This document shows, piece by piece, positions 24,973 to 32,501 of a stretch of DNA of 32,610 nt. The DNA is from UMGS902 sp045538895. GTDB lineage: Bacteria > Bacillota > Clostridia > Oscillospirales > CAG-272. The DNA lies in NCBI GenBank assembly GCA_045538895.1, contig JAZQEH010000010.1, positions 1 to 32,610 on the forward strand. The letters run 5' to 3'. The notes beneath the pieces are model-generated. The model was not told the origin of the DNA and did not search any database. It saw nothing but the letters and a program-made list of their open reading frames with translations. The position numbers were made by a program, and so were the translations under genes. Within the stretch, counting starts at the first letter, position 1, and each line of letters begins with the position of its first letter.

Positions 24973-25097
24973 AAGGCTCCCTCGGACGAGGGAGCTGTCA
25001 GCGGAACGCTGACTGAGGGAGGGAAAAAAGTAACAATTAGAAATGTTCCCTCCTTCCGTCGCCTTGCGGCGCCACCTTCCTCGTCTGAGGAAGGCTT
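24973..25097. mobile_element. MITE-like palindromic intergenic element, copy 1
   Basis: About 125 bp with imperfect terminal inverted ends (AAGGCTCCCTC left; AAGCCTTCCTC when the right end is read on the minus strand). Inside are hairpins GCTCCCTC-GGAC-GAGGGAGC (24976-24995), GTCAGC-GGAAC-GCTGAC (24997-25013) and CCTTCCTC-GTCT-GAGGAAGG (25075-25094), plus inner arms GGAGGGAA / TTCCCTCC (25018-25025 and 25046-25053). It encodes no protein. It fills the gap between glgB and the lipoprotein gene and may end glgB transcription. A related element lies at 32502-32610. Confidence 0.75.
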
Positions 25098-25114
25098 ATT
25101 AATACAATCATTAT

Positions 25115-27103
25115 TTACTTCTTCTTTACAAGGCAAACTGCGGTGCGGGACGGGAGATACATCTTAAAGCCGTATTTCTTTTTATCAACCTTTTCTGCCG
25201 TATATGTGATTTCGGTTGCAATACGGTCAAAGCCGCCAAACGCTTCGTCATCGGTTGAAAGTACGGGAACATACTCGCCCTTTGAGGGAGTATTTATAAA
25301 ATAACCGTCATAAGAATTGTACGGGCTGAAATTGAATGCGAAAACCGCACCGTTTCGCTCATATACAAGCACCTGTGCATGCTCATCAATAAACAACGGT
25401 TTTGCATCCTTATTAAATATCTTCGTTTCCTTGGAGAATGCAATCATCGCCTTGTCAAACTCCTCAAGCCACTCATATTTAAGCAGCTTATCATCGGCAA
25501 GATGCCACTGGCGGCGGCAATAATAATGACTCCATCCGTTGCCCTCACGTGGGAAGTCTATCCACTCGGGGTGACCGAACTCATTGCCCATGAAATTGAG
25601 ATATCCCTCACCGGTGAGCGACATTGTGATAAGACGTATCATTTTGTGAAGTGCTATACCACGGTCAACAACGGCACTTGCATCGCTGAGTTTTGACATA
25701 TGCGTATACATTGCACTGTCGCAAAGCCAGAAAATAATCGTTTTATCGCCAACAAGCGCCTGGTCATGTGACTCGGCATAGCCGATAGTCTTTTCCATTG
25801 GGCGGTGGCTTGAAAGCTCATGCCAGATCTGCCACATGTTCCAATTCTCGTCACTTGTTGTCTTAAGCAGTTTTATCCACATATCGGGTACACCCATCGA
25901 AAGACGGTAATCAAAGCCAATTCCGCCATCCTCAATAGGCAGACACATGCCGGGCATGCCCGACATATCCTCGGCAATAGTAACCGCATTGGGGTTAACC
26001 TCACGAATTAGCTCGTTAGCAAGCTGAAGATAGGTAATAGCCTCGGTTTCGGTGTTAAGCGAAAAATACTTTGAATAATCGGTAAATGCGGTGCCGAGTC
26101 CGTGGTCATGGTATATCATTGAGGTAACACCGTCAAAACGGAATCCGTCAAAATGATACTCATTCATCCAGAATTTGAGATTTGAAAGCAGGAAGTGTAT
26201 AACCTCGTTTTTGTTATAGTTAAAAAGTCTTGTTCCCCAGGCAGGATGGTCGCCGCGCGGGCCAACATGGAAAAACTGATAATCCGTACCGTCAAACTGA
26301 TTTATGCCCTCGGCAGTATTCCTTACCGCATGGGAATGTATAACGTCAAGCAGCACCGCAATACCCATTTCGTGTGCGGTATCAATAAGTTCTTTTAAAT
26401 CCGCAGGCATGCCGAACCTTGACGATGCCGCAAAGAAAGACGAAACCTGATATCCGAACGAACCGTAATACGGATGCTCCATTATCGCCATTATCTGAAT
26501 AGCGTTATATCCAAGCCCCTTTATACGTGGGAGAATCTTTTCGGTAAACTCCTTATATGTGCCAACCTTTTCTTCTTCCTGTGCCATACCGATGTGGCAC
26601 TCATAGATATAGAGGTTTTTCGACGGTTTAAAGGTCTTTTTCTTCCATTTATATGGCTTTTCGTCTACGATTTCGCAAGACCATACACGTGTTGTAGGAT
26701 CCTGCACTACCCTGCGTGCATAAAGCGGGATTCTTTCAAGCAATGCACCGTCTTTTTCTACAACGGTTTTTACCTTGCAACCGCCATAAAGAGAGTTTTT
26801 GCCCGTAAGGAAAATCTCGTGTACACCGTTACCTATATTCGTGAGTTTGAGTTCAGTAGGATTCCAACCGTTCATCTCACCCATGATATAAACCGCATCG
26901 GCACCGGGTGCCCACTCACGGTAGTACCAACCGTCTTTATCCTTGTGGAAACCAAAATATTCGTGTGCGTTAGCAAATTCCGAAAGAGAGGTTCCCTTGC
27001 CGAGAAGTTCTTTTTTCTTGCGATTAAAATTTGCAACTCGAAGCTCTATATCCGATTCAAATGGTTTTAAATATTCATCATATTCAAGAATTCTGTAACT
27101 CAT
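25115..27103 (-). CDS. glgB: 1,4-alpha-glucan branching enzyme, eukaryote-like (GH13_8 type)
   Basis: 662 aa. It cuts alpha-1,4 chains and re-attaches them by alpha-1,6 bonds, giving branched glycogen. The layout follows the eukaryotic branching enzymes rather than E. coli GlgB: N-terminus YDEYLKPFESDIELRVANFN, FANAHEYFGFHKDKDGWYYR, CBM48-type EWAPGADAVYIMGEMNGWNP, then GH13 regions VLLDVIHSH (I), GFRFDGVTSMIYHDHGLG (II, nucleophile Asp), TIAEDMSGMPGMC (III, Glu) and YAESHDQALVGDK (IV). The late stretch GEGYLNFMGNEFGHPEWIDF also matches. From memory these segments are nearly those of human GBE1. GGAGG stands seven bases before the ATG. The gene is alone on its transcript, about 5 kb from the other glg genes and on the other strand. 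Confidence 0.95.
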   Translation of the reverse strand: MSYRILEYDEYLKPFESDIELRVANFNRKKKELLGKGTSLSEFANAHEYFGFHKDKDGWYYREWAPGADAVYIMGEMNGWNPTELKLTNIGNGVHEIFLTGKNSLYGGCKVKTVVEKDGALLERIPLYARRVVQDPTTRVWSCEIVDEKPYKWKKKTFKPSKNLYIYECHIGMAQEEEKVGTYKEFTEKILPRIKGLGYNAIQIMAIMEHPYYGSFGYQVSSFFAASSRFGMPADLKELIDTAHEMGIAVLLDVIHSHAVRNTAEGINQFDGTDYQFFHVGPRGDHPAWGTRLFNYNKNEVIHFLLSNLKFWMNEYHFDGFRFDGVTSMIYHDHGLGTAFTDYSKYFSLNTETEAITYLQLANELIREVNPNAVTIAEDMSGMPGMCLPIEDGGIGFDYRLSMGVPDMWIKLLKTTSDENWNMWQIWHELSSHRPMEKTIGYAESHDQALVGDKTIIFWLCDSAMYTHMSKLSDASAVVDRGIALHKMIRLITMSLTGEGYLNFMGNEFGHPEWIDFPREGNGWSHYYCRRQWHLADDKLLKYEWLEEFDKAMIAFSKETKIFNKDAKPLFIDEHAQVLVYERNGAVFAFNFSPYNSYDGYFINTPSKGEYVPVLSTDDEAFGGFDRIATEITYTAEKVDKKKYGFKMYLPSRTAVCLVKKK

Positions 27104-27132
27104 GCGCGAACCTCCACTTATGTTATATTTAT

Positions 27133-27141
27133 ATTATATCA
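27133..27141 (-). promoter_or_regulatory. Extended -10 promoter of glgB
   Basis: Minus strand TGATATAAT: TGn next to a perfect TATAAT (27133-27138), 29 nt before the glgB start. No convincing -35. Confidence 0.55.
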
Positions 27142-27201
27142 TATATGAAGGAGTTTTTCCGTATTTTTTGTAAAATTCCTATCTACATTAATATAATGAA
27201 A

Positions 27202-27229
27202 AACAGGCACTGCTTTCGCAGTGCCTGTT
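27202..27229 (-). terminator. Rho-independent terminator of the hnd operon
   Basis: AACAGGCACTGC / GCAGTGCCTGTT, 12-bp stem with a GAAA loop on the minus strand, followed by TTTCATTATAT (five Ts across the stem end). It begins 12 nt after the hndD stop. Confidence 0.85.
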
Positions 27230-27241
27230 AAAACTTTTTAA

Positions 27242-28978
27242 TTAAAGACCACGCTTAACGTAGGAAGTGTGGAGAATCTCATGTGCCTTGTGGCTATTGG
27301 GCTCGCCGAAGAATTCTTCGTAAAGCTTCTTAACCGCACTGTTCTCGTGGGACTTTCTGAGATCCATGTTCTTATCAGCAGTATAGAGAACAGATGCTCT
27401 CTTTGCACGAAGGTCAACATTGTTGCGAACCTTTGCAGGCTGATAAGGCTGACCGCCGCCGTTTACGCAACCGCCGGGACAAGCCATAACTTCGATGAAG
27501 TGTACTTCCTCTTCACCGTTCTGAACTCTGGTAAGAAGTTCCTTTGCGTTAGCAGTGCCGCTGACTACAGCAACCTTGAGTTCCATGCCGCCGAGCTTGT
27601 AGGTTGCACGCTTGATACCTGCAGTACCACGAACGTCCTCAAACTCAAGCTTTTCGAGAGGCTTGCCCTCGATAACTTCAGCAGCAGTACGGAGAGCAGC
27701 CTCCATAACACCACCGGTAGCACCGAAGATTGCACCTGCACCGGAACCGATATCGAACGGAACGTCGAACTTTTCATCAGCAAGGCTACGGAAGTCAATG
27801 CCGGCAACCTCAATCATCTTTGCAAGTTCTCTTGTTGTGATAGCAACATCAACGTCCGGAACGCCTGCAGCAGACTGGTCAGGACGGCCAACCTCGAACT
27901 TCTTTGCAGTACAAGGAATTACAGATACAAAGAAGATATTCTTGGGATCAAGACCCATCTTCTGTGCATAGTAAGTCTTGTAGGTTGCACCGAACATCTG
28001 CTGAGGAGACTTACATGTAGAAAGGTTCTCGGTCATTTCAGGGAAGTAATGCTCACAGTACTTGATCCAACCGGGAGAACAGGAGGTAATCATGGGGAGT
28101 GCACCGCCATTCTTAACTCTGCCGAGGAACTCGGTAGCTTCTTCCATAATGGTAAGGTCAGCAGTGAGGTTCATATCATAAACACCGTCAAAGCCAAGAC
28201 GCTTCATAGCAGCAACCATCTGACCTTCGGTGTCGGTGCCGGGCTCATAACCGAAGCACTCGCCGATCTGCGCACGAACAGAAGGTGCAGCACAGATTGC
28301 AACGTGCATATCGGGGTTAGAAATAGCCTCAAATACCTTTGCGGTATCATCTCTTTCATAAAGTGCACCTACGGGACATGCAACTACACACTGACCGCAG
28401 TTGATACAAGAAGTATCTGCGAGGTTAAGACCGAAAGCAGAACCGATAGAGGTATCAAAGCCACGGTCATTTGCACCGATTACGCCGATGCCCTGCATGG
28501 TCTTACATGCAGCTACGCAACGACGGCAAAGGATACACTTGTTGTTATCACGAATGATAGAAACAGAAGAGTAGTCAATAGGATACTCGGTTCTCTCGCC
28601 GCCAAAATGATGCTCGTCAACACCGTACTCGTTGCAGAGCTTCTGAAGCTCACAAGTAGTGCTACGTACGCAGGAGAGACAGTCCTTCTTATGATTGGAA
28701 AGAAGAAGCTCGAGGTTCATCTTTCTGGAATCACGAATCTTCTTGGAGTTGGTGGTGATTTCCATACCCTCGTTTACAGGGTATACACAAGCGGTAACAA
28801 GACCTCTTGCACCCTTTACCTCAACAAGGCAAAGACGGCATGCGCCGATTTCGTTAATGTCCTTGAGATAGCAAAGTGTAGGAATATCAATGCCGGCAAC
28901 ACGACAAGCTTCAAGAACGGTCAAGCCCTTTTCAACTGTATAGTCTCTGCCGTTAATTTTAATGTTTACAGTTTCCAT
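27242..28978 (-). CDS. hndD: [FeFe] hydrogenase catalytic subunit, NADH-linked multi-subunit type
   Basis: 578 aa from the ATG at 28978 (METVNIKINGRDYTVEKG); the in-frame GTG at 28999 contains the ribosome binding site and is not the start. Domains in order: [2Fe-2S] plant-ferredoxin-like (CYLKDINEIGACRLC and a later Cys), a His-ligated [4Fe-4S] site (NHKKDCLSCVRSTTC), two [4Fe-4S] sites (CILCRRCVAACK and CINCGQCVVACPVGAL), then the H-cluster domain. H-cluster motifs are P1 TSCSPGW (about residue 298), P2 IPCTAKKFE (about 351) and P3 EVMACPGGCVNGGGQP (about 495). P1 and P2 differ from the classic TSCCPGW and MPCTAKKFE. It would make or use H2, passing electrons to HndA-C. Last gene of a five-gene operon, followed by a terminator. 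Confidence 0.95.
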   Translation of the reverse strand: METVNIKINGRDYTVEKGLTVLEACRVAGIDIPTLCYLKDINEIGACRLCLVEVKGARGLVTACVYPVNEGMEITTNSKKIRDSRKMNLELLLSNHKKDCLSCVRSTTCELQKLCNEYGVDEHHFGGERTEYPIDYSSVSIIRDNNKCILCRRCVAACKTMQGIGVIGANDRGFDTSIGSAFGLNLADTSCINCGQCVVACPVGALYERDDTAKVFEAISNPDMHVAICAAPSVRAQIGECFGYEPGTDTEGQMVAAMKRLGFDGVYDMNLTADLTIMEEATEFLGRVKNGGALPMITSCSPGWIKYCEHYFPEMTENLSTCKSPQQMFGATYKTYYAQKMGLDPKNIFFVSVIPCTAKKFEVGRPDQSAAGVPDVDVAITTRELAKMIEVAGIDFRSLADEKFDVPFDIGSGAGAIFGATGGVMEAALRTAAEVIEGKPLEKLEFEDVRGTAGIKRATYKLGGMELKVAVVSGTANAKELLTRVQNGEEEVHFIEVMACPGGCVNGGGQPYQPAKVRNNVDLRAKRASVLYTADKNMDLRKSHENSAVKKLYEEFFGEPNSHKAHEILHTSYVKRGL

Positions 28979-28999
28979 TATTTCTCTTTCTCCTTTCAC

Positions 29000-30811
29000 T
29001 TATTTCTTCTCAATAGCCTTGAACTTACAGTTACCCATACATACGCCGCACTTTACGCACTTGTCTGCATCAATAGAGAAGGATGCAAGCTTGTGGCCGG
29101 GAGCGATGTAGTCAGTTCTGGTAATAGCGTTAACAGGACAGTTCTTAGCACAGAGACCGCAGCCGATACACTTATCCTGATCGATAGTGAAGCTGAGAAG
29201 GCTCTTACATACGCCTGCGGGACACTTCTTGTCCACAACGTGTGCAATGTACTCGTCGCGGAAGTACTGGAGAGTGGAAAGAACAGGGTTAGGAGCAGTC
29301 TGTCCGAGACCGCAGAGAGAACCTGCCTTGATGTACTGTGCAAGCTCTTCAAGTCTGTCGATATCTTCAAGTTCGCCCTTACCTGCGATAATCTTGTCAA
29401 GAATCTCAAGCATACGCTTGGTACCTATACGGCAAGGTGTACACTTACCGCAGGACTCATCAACGGTGAAGTCGAGGAAGAATCTTGCGATGTCAACCAT
29501 ACAGTTATCCTCGTCCATAACGATAAGTCCGCCGGAGCCCATCATGGAGCCGAGAGCGATAAGGTTATCGTAGTCGATAGGAGTATCAATAAGGTGAGCA
29601 GGGATACATCCGCCGGAAGGACCACCGGTCTGTGCTGCCTTGAACTTCTTACCGTTAGGAATACCGCCACCGATCTCCTCGATAACTTCGCGGAGAGTGG
29701 TGCCCATAGGAATTTCTACAAGACCGGTATTGGTAATCTTACCGCCGAGAGCGAATACCTTAGTACCCTTGGATTTTTCAGTACCCATAGAAGCAAACCA
29801 ATCAGCACCGTTAAGGATGATCTGAGGAATGTTTGCGTAGGTTTCTACGTTGTTAAGAACGGTAGGCTTGCCGAAAAGACCCTTTTCTGCAGGGAACGGA
29901 GGACGGGGACGGGGCTCACCACGGTTACCCTCGATAGAAGTCATAAGAGCGGTTTCTTCACCGCATACGAATGCACCCGCACCAAGACGGATGAACATAT
30001 CGAATTCAAAACCAGTGCCGAAGATATCCTTACCGAGGAGGCCGTATTCACGAGCCTGATCAATAGCGATCTGAAGACGCTGAACAGCGATAGGATACTC
30101 TGCACGAACATATACATAACCCTCGGTAGCACCGATAGCATAGCCTGCGATAGCCATAGCCTCGATAAGTGCGTGGGGGTCACCCTCAAGGATGGAACGG
30201 TCCATGAACGCACCGGGGTCACCCTCGTCTGCGTTACATGCAACGTACTTCTGTCCGCCCTGAACGAGCTTACGAGCGAGATCCCACTTTCTACCGGTGG
30301 GGAATCCGCCGCCGCCACGACCACGGAGACCGGAGTCAAGAACGGTCTGGATAACGCCCTCGGGAGTCATCTCTGTGAGAGCCTTACCAAGTGCTGCGTA
30401 ACCGTCTCTTGCAATATACTCTTCGATATTCTCAGGGTTGATAACACCGCAGTTACGAAGAGCAACACGCTTCTGCTTGGAATAGAACTTGGTTTCTGCG
30501 AGAGAAGAAACCGCTTCCTTCTCGCCTGCCTCGTGATACTCAAGGCGAGCTACGGGACGGCCCTTGAGAAGGTGCTCGTCAACGATCTCGGGAATATCCT
30601 CGGGCTTAACCATGCTGTAGAATGTGCCGTCGGGATATACGATCATAACCGGACCGAGAGCACAAAGACCGAAACAACCTGTGATAACGATTTTTACTTC
30701 TTCGGTGAGGCCCTTTGCTACGAGTTCTTTTTCAAGAGTCTCTTTAAGAGCCAGACTTCCGGAGGAAGTACAACCGGTACCGCCGCAAATCAATACATGT
30801 GTGCGAATCAT
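29000..30811 (-). CDS. hndC: NADH-binding subunit of the bifurcating [FeFe] hydrogenase (NuoF-like)
   Basis: 603 aa. The N-terminal 95 residues are a thioredoxin-like [2Fe-2S] domain with four Cys (CGGTGC and GCFGLC). Then comes the NuoF core: LRGRGGGGFPTGRKWDLA and NADEGDPGAFMDRSILEGDP for FMN and NADH, GAGAFVCGEETALMTSIEGN, and the [4Fe-4S] site ESCGKCTPCRIGTKR. The C-terminus adds two ferredoxin-type clusters, DKCIGCGLCAKNCPVNAI and DKCVKCGVCMGNCKFKAI. This is the HndC/HydB architecture where electron bifurcation between NAD(H), ferredoxin and H2 is thought to occur. AAACGGAGGAA precedes the ATG. 18 nt separate it from hndB and 21 nt from the hndD ATG, so the genes are co-transcribed. Confidence 0.95.
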   Translation of the reverse strand: MIRTHVLICGGTGCTSSGSLALKETLEKELVAKGLTEEVKIVITGCFGLCALGPVMIVYPDGTFYSMVKPEDIPEIVDEHLLKGRPVARLEYHEAGEKEAVSSLAETKFYSKQKRVALRNCGVINPENIEEYIARDGYAALGKALTEMTPEGVIQTVLDSGLRGRGGGGFPTGRKWDLARKLVQGGQKYVACNADEGDPGAFMDRSILEGDPHALIEAMAIAGYAIGATEGYVYVRAEYPIAVQRLQIAIDQAREYGLLGKDIFGTGFEFDMFIRLGAGAFVCGEETALMTSIEGNRGEPRPRPPFPAEKGLFGKPTVLNNVETYANIPQIILNGADWFASMGTEKSKGTKVFALGGKITNTGLVEIPMGTTLREVIEEIGGGIPNGKKFKAAQTGGPSGGCIPAHLIDTPIDYDNLIALGSMMGSGGLIVMDEDNCMVDIARFFLDFTVDESCGKCTPCRIGTKRMLEILDKIIAGKGELEDIDRLEELAQYIKAGSLCGLGQTAPNPVLSTLQYFRDEYIAHVVDKKCPAGVCKSLLSFTIDQDKCIGCGLCAKNCPVNAITRTDYIAPGHKLASFSIDADKCVKCGVCMGNCKFKAIEKK

Positions 30812-30829
30812 TTTATTTCCTCCGTTTAA

Positions 30830-31195
30830 TTATTTATTACCGATAACGTAATCGGTTACAATCTTGCCGCCCTTGATGTGCTCTTCAACAACGCGCTTTG
30901 CCTTGTCAGCATCCATCTTAACGTATGTAACCTTTTCCTTGCCGTCTTCGAAAACTTCTACAACGGGCTCGTACTGACAAATACCGATACAGCCGGTCTG
31001 TGTAACGGTAACCTTGTCGGAAAGACCTGCCTCGTTAACCGCCTCAACGAAAGCGGAGAGAACGGGGCGTGCACCTGCTGCGATACCGCAAGTAGCCATA
31101 CCAACAACTACTCTTATGTCACCGCTACCGGCACGCATAGCAACCTTATCCTGCATTTTTGCTTTAATTGCTGCAAGTTCTGCTAAAGATTTCAT
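30830..31195 (-). CDS. hndB: Small thioredoxin-fold ferredoxin-like hydrogenase subunit
   Basis: 121 aa, matching HndB-type accessory subunits. Thioredoxin-like [2Fe-2S] proteins usually have four Cys; here only three are present, Cys36 in MATCGIAAGARP and Cys69/Cys73 in TGCIGICQYEP. The [2Fe-2S] site is therefore incomplete or has another ligand, which I believe is common in this subfamily. It is expected to sit in the soluble hydrogenase complex as an electron relay or structural part. GGAGG lies seven bases before the ATG. Third gene from the promoter counting HndA and the HATPase gene, that is between the HATPase gene and hndC. Confidence 0.9.
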   Translation of the reverse strand: MKSLAELAAIKAKMQDKVAMRAGSGDIRVVVGMATCGIAAGARPVLSAFVEAVNEAGLSDKVTVTQTGCIGICQYEPVVEVFEDGKEKVTYVKMDADKAKRVVEEHIKGGKIVTDYVIGNK

Positions 31196-31212
31196 GGTTT
31201 ACACCTCCAAAA

Positions 31213-31767
31213 TTATTCAGATAAATCATATTGTTCACTTAAAAATCCACGTACCCACTGAAGAATCTCCGGCTCGCCGAGCGATATATCGCCAAGCACC
31301 GCACGAAGCTCTCTTGTGTCCATCTCTACGCTAAAGAGAGGAGTCTTATGTATAAACATATAATCAACTTCCGGGTGTCCTTGCAGAAGCACCTCTATAG
31401 TAGAAATCATGTCACCAACCGGCGTCATGTCTATATGCTTTGTGTCAAAGGTTGCTTGCACGGTCGTTCCGTGCTCCTCGGGATATGTCTTTTCATCCTT
31501 TGAAGTGATGTTAAGCACACCGCCCGTCTGCTCGCATGCGAGTTTTAGAAGCGGTATTCCCATACCAACCTTTCTTGTGGTACGTGTTGTATAAAACGGA
31601 TCCATTACCGTACGCAGAGTTTCTTCGCTCATTCCGCACCCATCGTCTGTGATGGTAAGCGTAAGCCAACCGTCATCATTTTCAATAAGTGAAATGAGAA
31701 TGTTCTTCGCACGTGCCGTAATGGAGTTCTGAGTGATATCGAGAATATTCAGCGATAACTCTTTCAT
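31213..31767 (-). CDS. Stand-alone histidine-kinase-type ATPase domain protein in the hydrogenase operon
   Basis: 184 aa. A GHKL/HATPase_c fold: N-box ELSLNILDITQNSITAR, G1 box ITDDGCGMSEE, G2-type GMGIPLLKLACEQTGG and the late HGTTVQATFD. There is no dimerisation/His-phosphoacceptor domain, sensor or membrane segment, so it is not a full two-component sensor; the form is closer to anti-sigma/serine kinases or other stand-alone ATP-binding proteins. The last approximately 60 residues (VEVLL-type region, VDYMFIHKTPLF) are not assigned. Similar genes occur within NADH-linked hydrogenase operons of clostridia, from memory, but their role is unclear: complex assembly or regulation is possible. 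It is 6 nt after hndA and 17 nt before hndB. Confidence 0.88.
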   Translation of the reverse strand: MKELSLNILDITQNSITARAKNILISLIENDDGWLTLTITDDGCGMSEETLRTVMDPFYTTRTTRKVGMGIPLLKLACEQTGGVLNITSKDEKTYPEEHGTTVQATFDTKHIDMTPVGDMISTIEVLLQGHPEVDYMFIHKTPLFSVEMDTRELRAVLGDISLGEPEILQWVRGFLSEQYDLSE

Positions 31768-31773
31768 AAAGAA

Positions 31774-32268
31774 TTATTTGTACTCGTCGATAATGCCCTG
31801 AACGTCTTTTGTTGTAAGTCTGCCGTAAACATTACCGTTAACGGTCAAAACGGGAGCAAGACCGCATGCACCGATGCAACGGGTAGCCTCAAGCGACCAC
31901 TTGCCGTCGGGGGATGCGCCGCCGCCTACAAGACCGAGAAGTTCACCAAACTTTTCGTAAATATCGCCGCTGCCCTTAACGTAGCAAGCTGTACCAAGAC
32001 ATACTGCTACTGCAACCTCACCCTTGGGGTTGAGAGCAAACTGAGAGTAGAATGTTGCGATACCGAAGATTTCCTCAACGGGCTTGCCGGTGTGTTTTGC
32101 AATAATCTGCATAACCTCTACGGGAAGATATCCGTAGACATCCTGAGCCTGCTGAAGAATAGGCATCATTGCACCTCTCTCATTCTTGTGAGCGTCGATG
32201 ATTTCGAGGAGCTTTGCTTCCTGCTCTTTTGTGCCACGAAATTCGACCTGAGTCAATTGCTTTTTCAT
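31774..32268 (-). CDS. hndA: NuoE-like [2Fe-2S] subunit of the bifurcating hydrogenase
   Basis: 164 aa. A thioredoxin-like ferredoxin of the complex I 24-kDa (NuoE) family, with four Cys in the usual spacing: CLGTACYVKGS (C-x4-C) and TRCIGACGLAPV (C-x3-C). The N-terminal helical part includes MPILQQAQDVYGYLPVEVMQ and TGKPVEEIFGIATFYSQF, both typical. It relays electrons between the NADH site in HndC and the rest of the complex. AGGAGG lies 11-12 nt before the ATG, somewhat far. It is the first gene of the operon, with a promoter about 110 nt upstream. Confidence 0.95.
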   Translation of the reverse strand: MKKQLTQVEFRGTKEQEAKLLEIIDAHKNERGAMMPILQQAQDVYGYLPVEVMQIIAKHTGKPVEEIFGIATFYSQFALNPKGEVAVAVCLGTACYVKGSGDIYEKFGELLGLVGGGASPDGKWSLEATRCIGACGLAPVLTVNGNVYGRLTTKDVQGIIDEYK

Positions 32269-32380
32269 AGTTCGAACCTACCTCCTGTAAATTCATTAAA
32301 TAAATATATTTCATTTTATTTAATCCGTACATAATGCTAAAGGCAACACGAAAAAAGCGTACTACCCCGCATACAAAAAC

Positions 32381-32409
32381 ATTATACTATACTTTTTCAA
32401 AAAAATCTA
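32381..32409 (-). promoter_or_regulatory. Likely promoter of the hnd operon
   Basis: Minus strand TAGATT (32404-32409, weak -35), 17-nt spacer, TATAAT (32381-32386, perfect -10). It predicts a 5' leader of about 105 nt before hndA, in which I see no clear riboswitch or strong hairpin. The rest of the 32269-32501 stretch is AT-rich with no gene. Confidence 0.55.
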
Positions 32410-32501
32410 TAGTTTCCGTGATTTTTTTCTGAAAAATGTCGAAATTTTAACAATGATTTTTTGTGAGAAATGAATAAAACATGTAAATTGTTGTTTATAT
32501 T

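Noticed and set aside
24927..25136. A 69-codon minus-strand frame between glgB and the lipoprotein gene.
   Set aside because: It lies almost wholly in the palindromic element and overlaps glgB; the product is repeat-derived and low complexity.
27269..30829. A 1186-codon open frame on the plus strand across the hydrogenase genes.
   Set aside because: It is exactly antisense to hndD and hndC, which have full sets of family motifs. The protein is Cys/Ser/Thr-rich without any domain, and its length comes from codon choice in the real genes.
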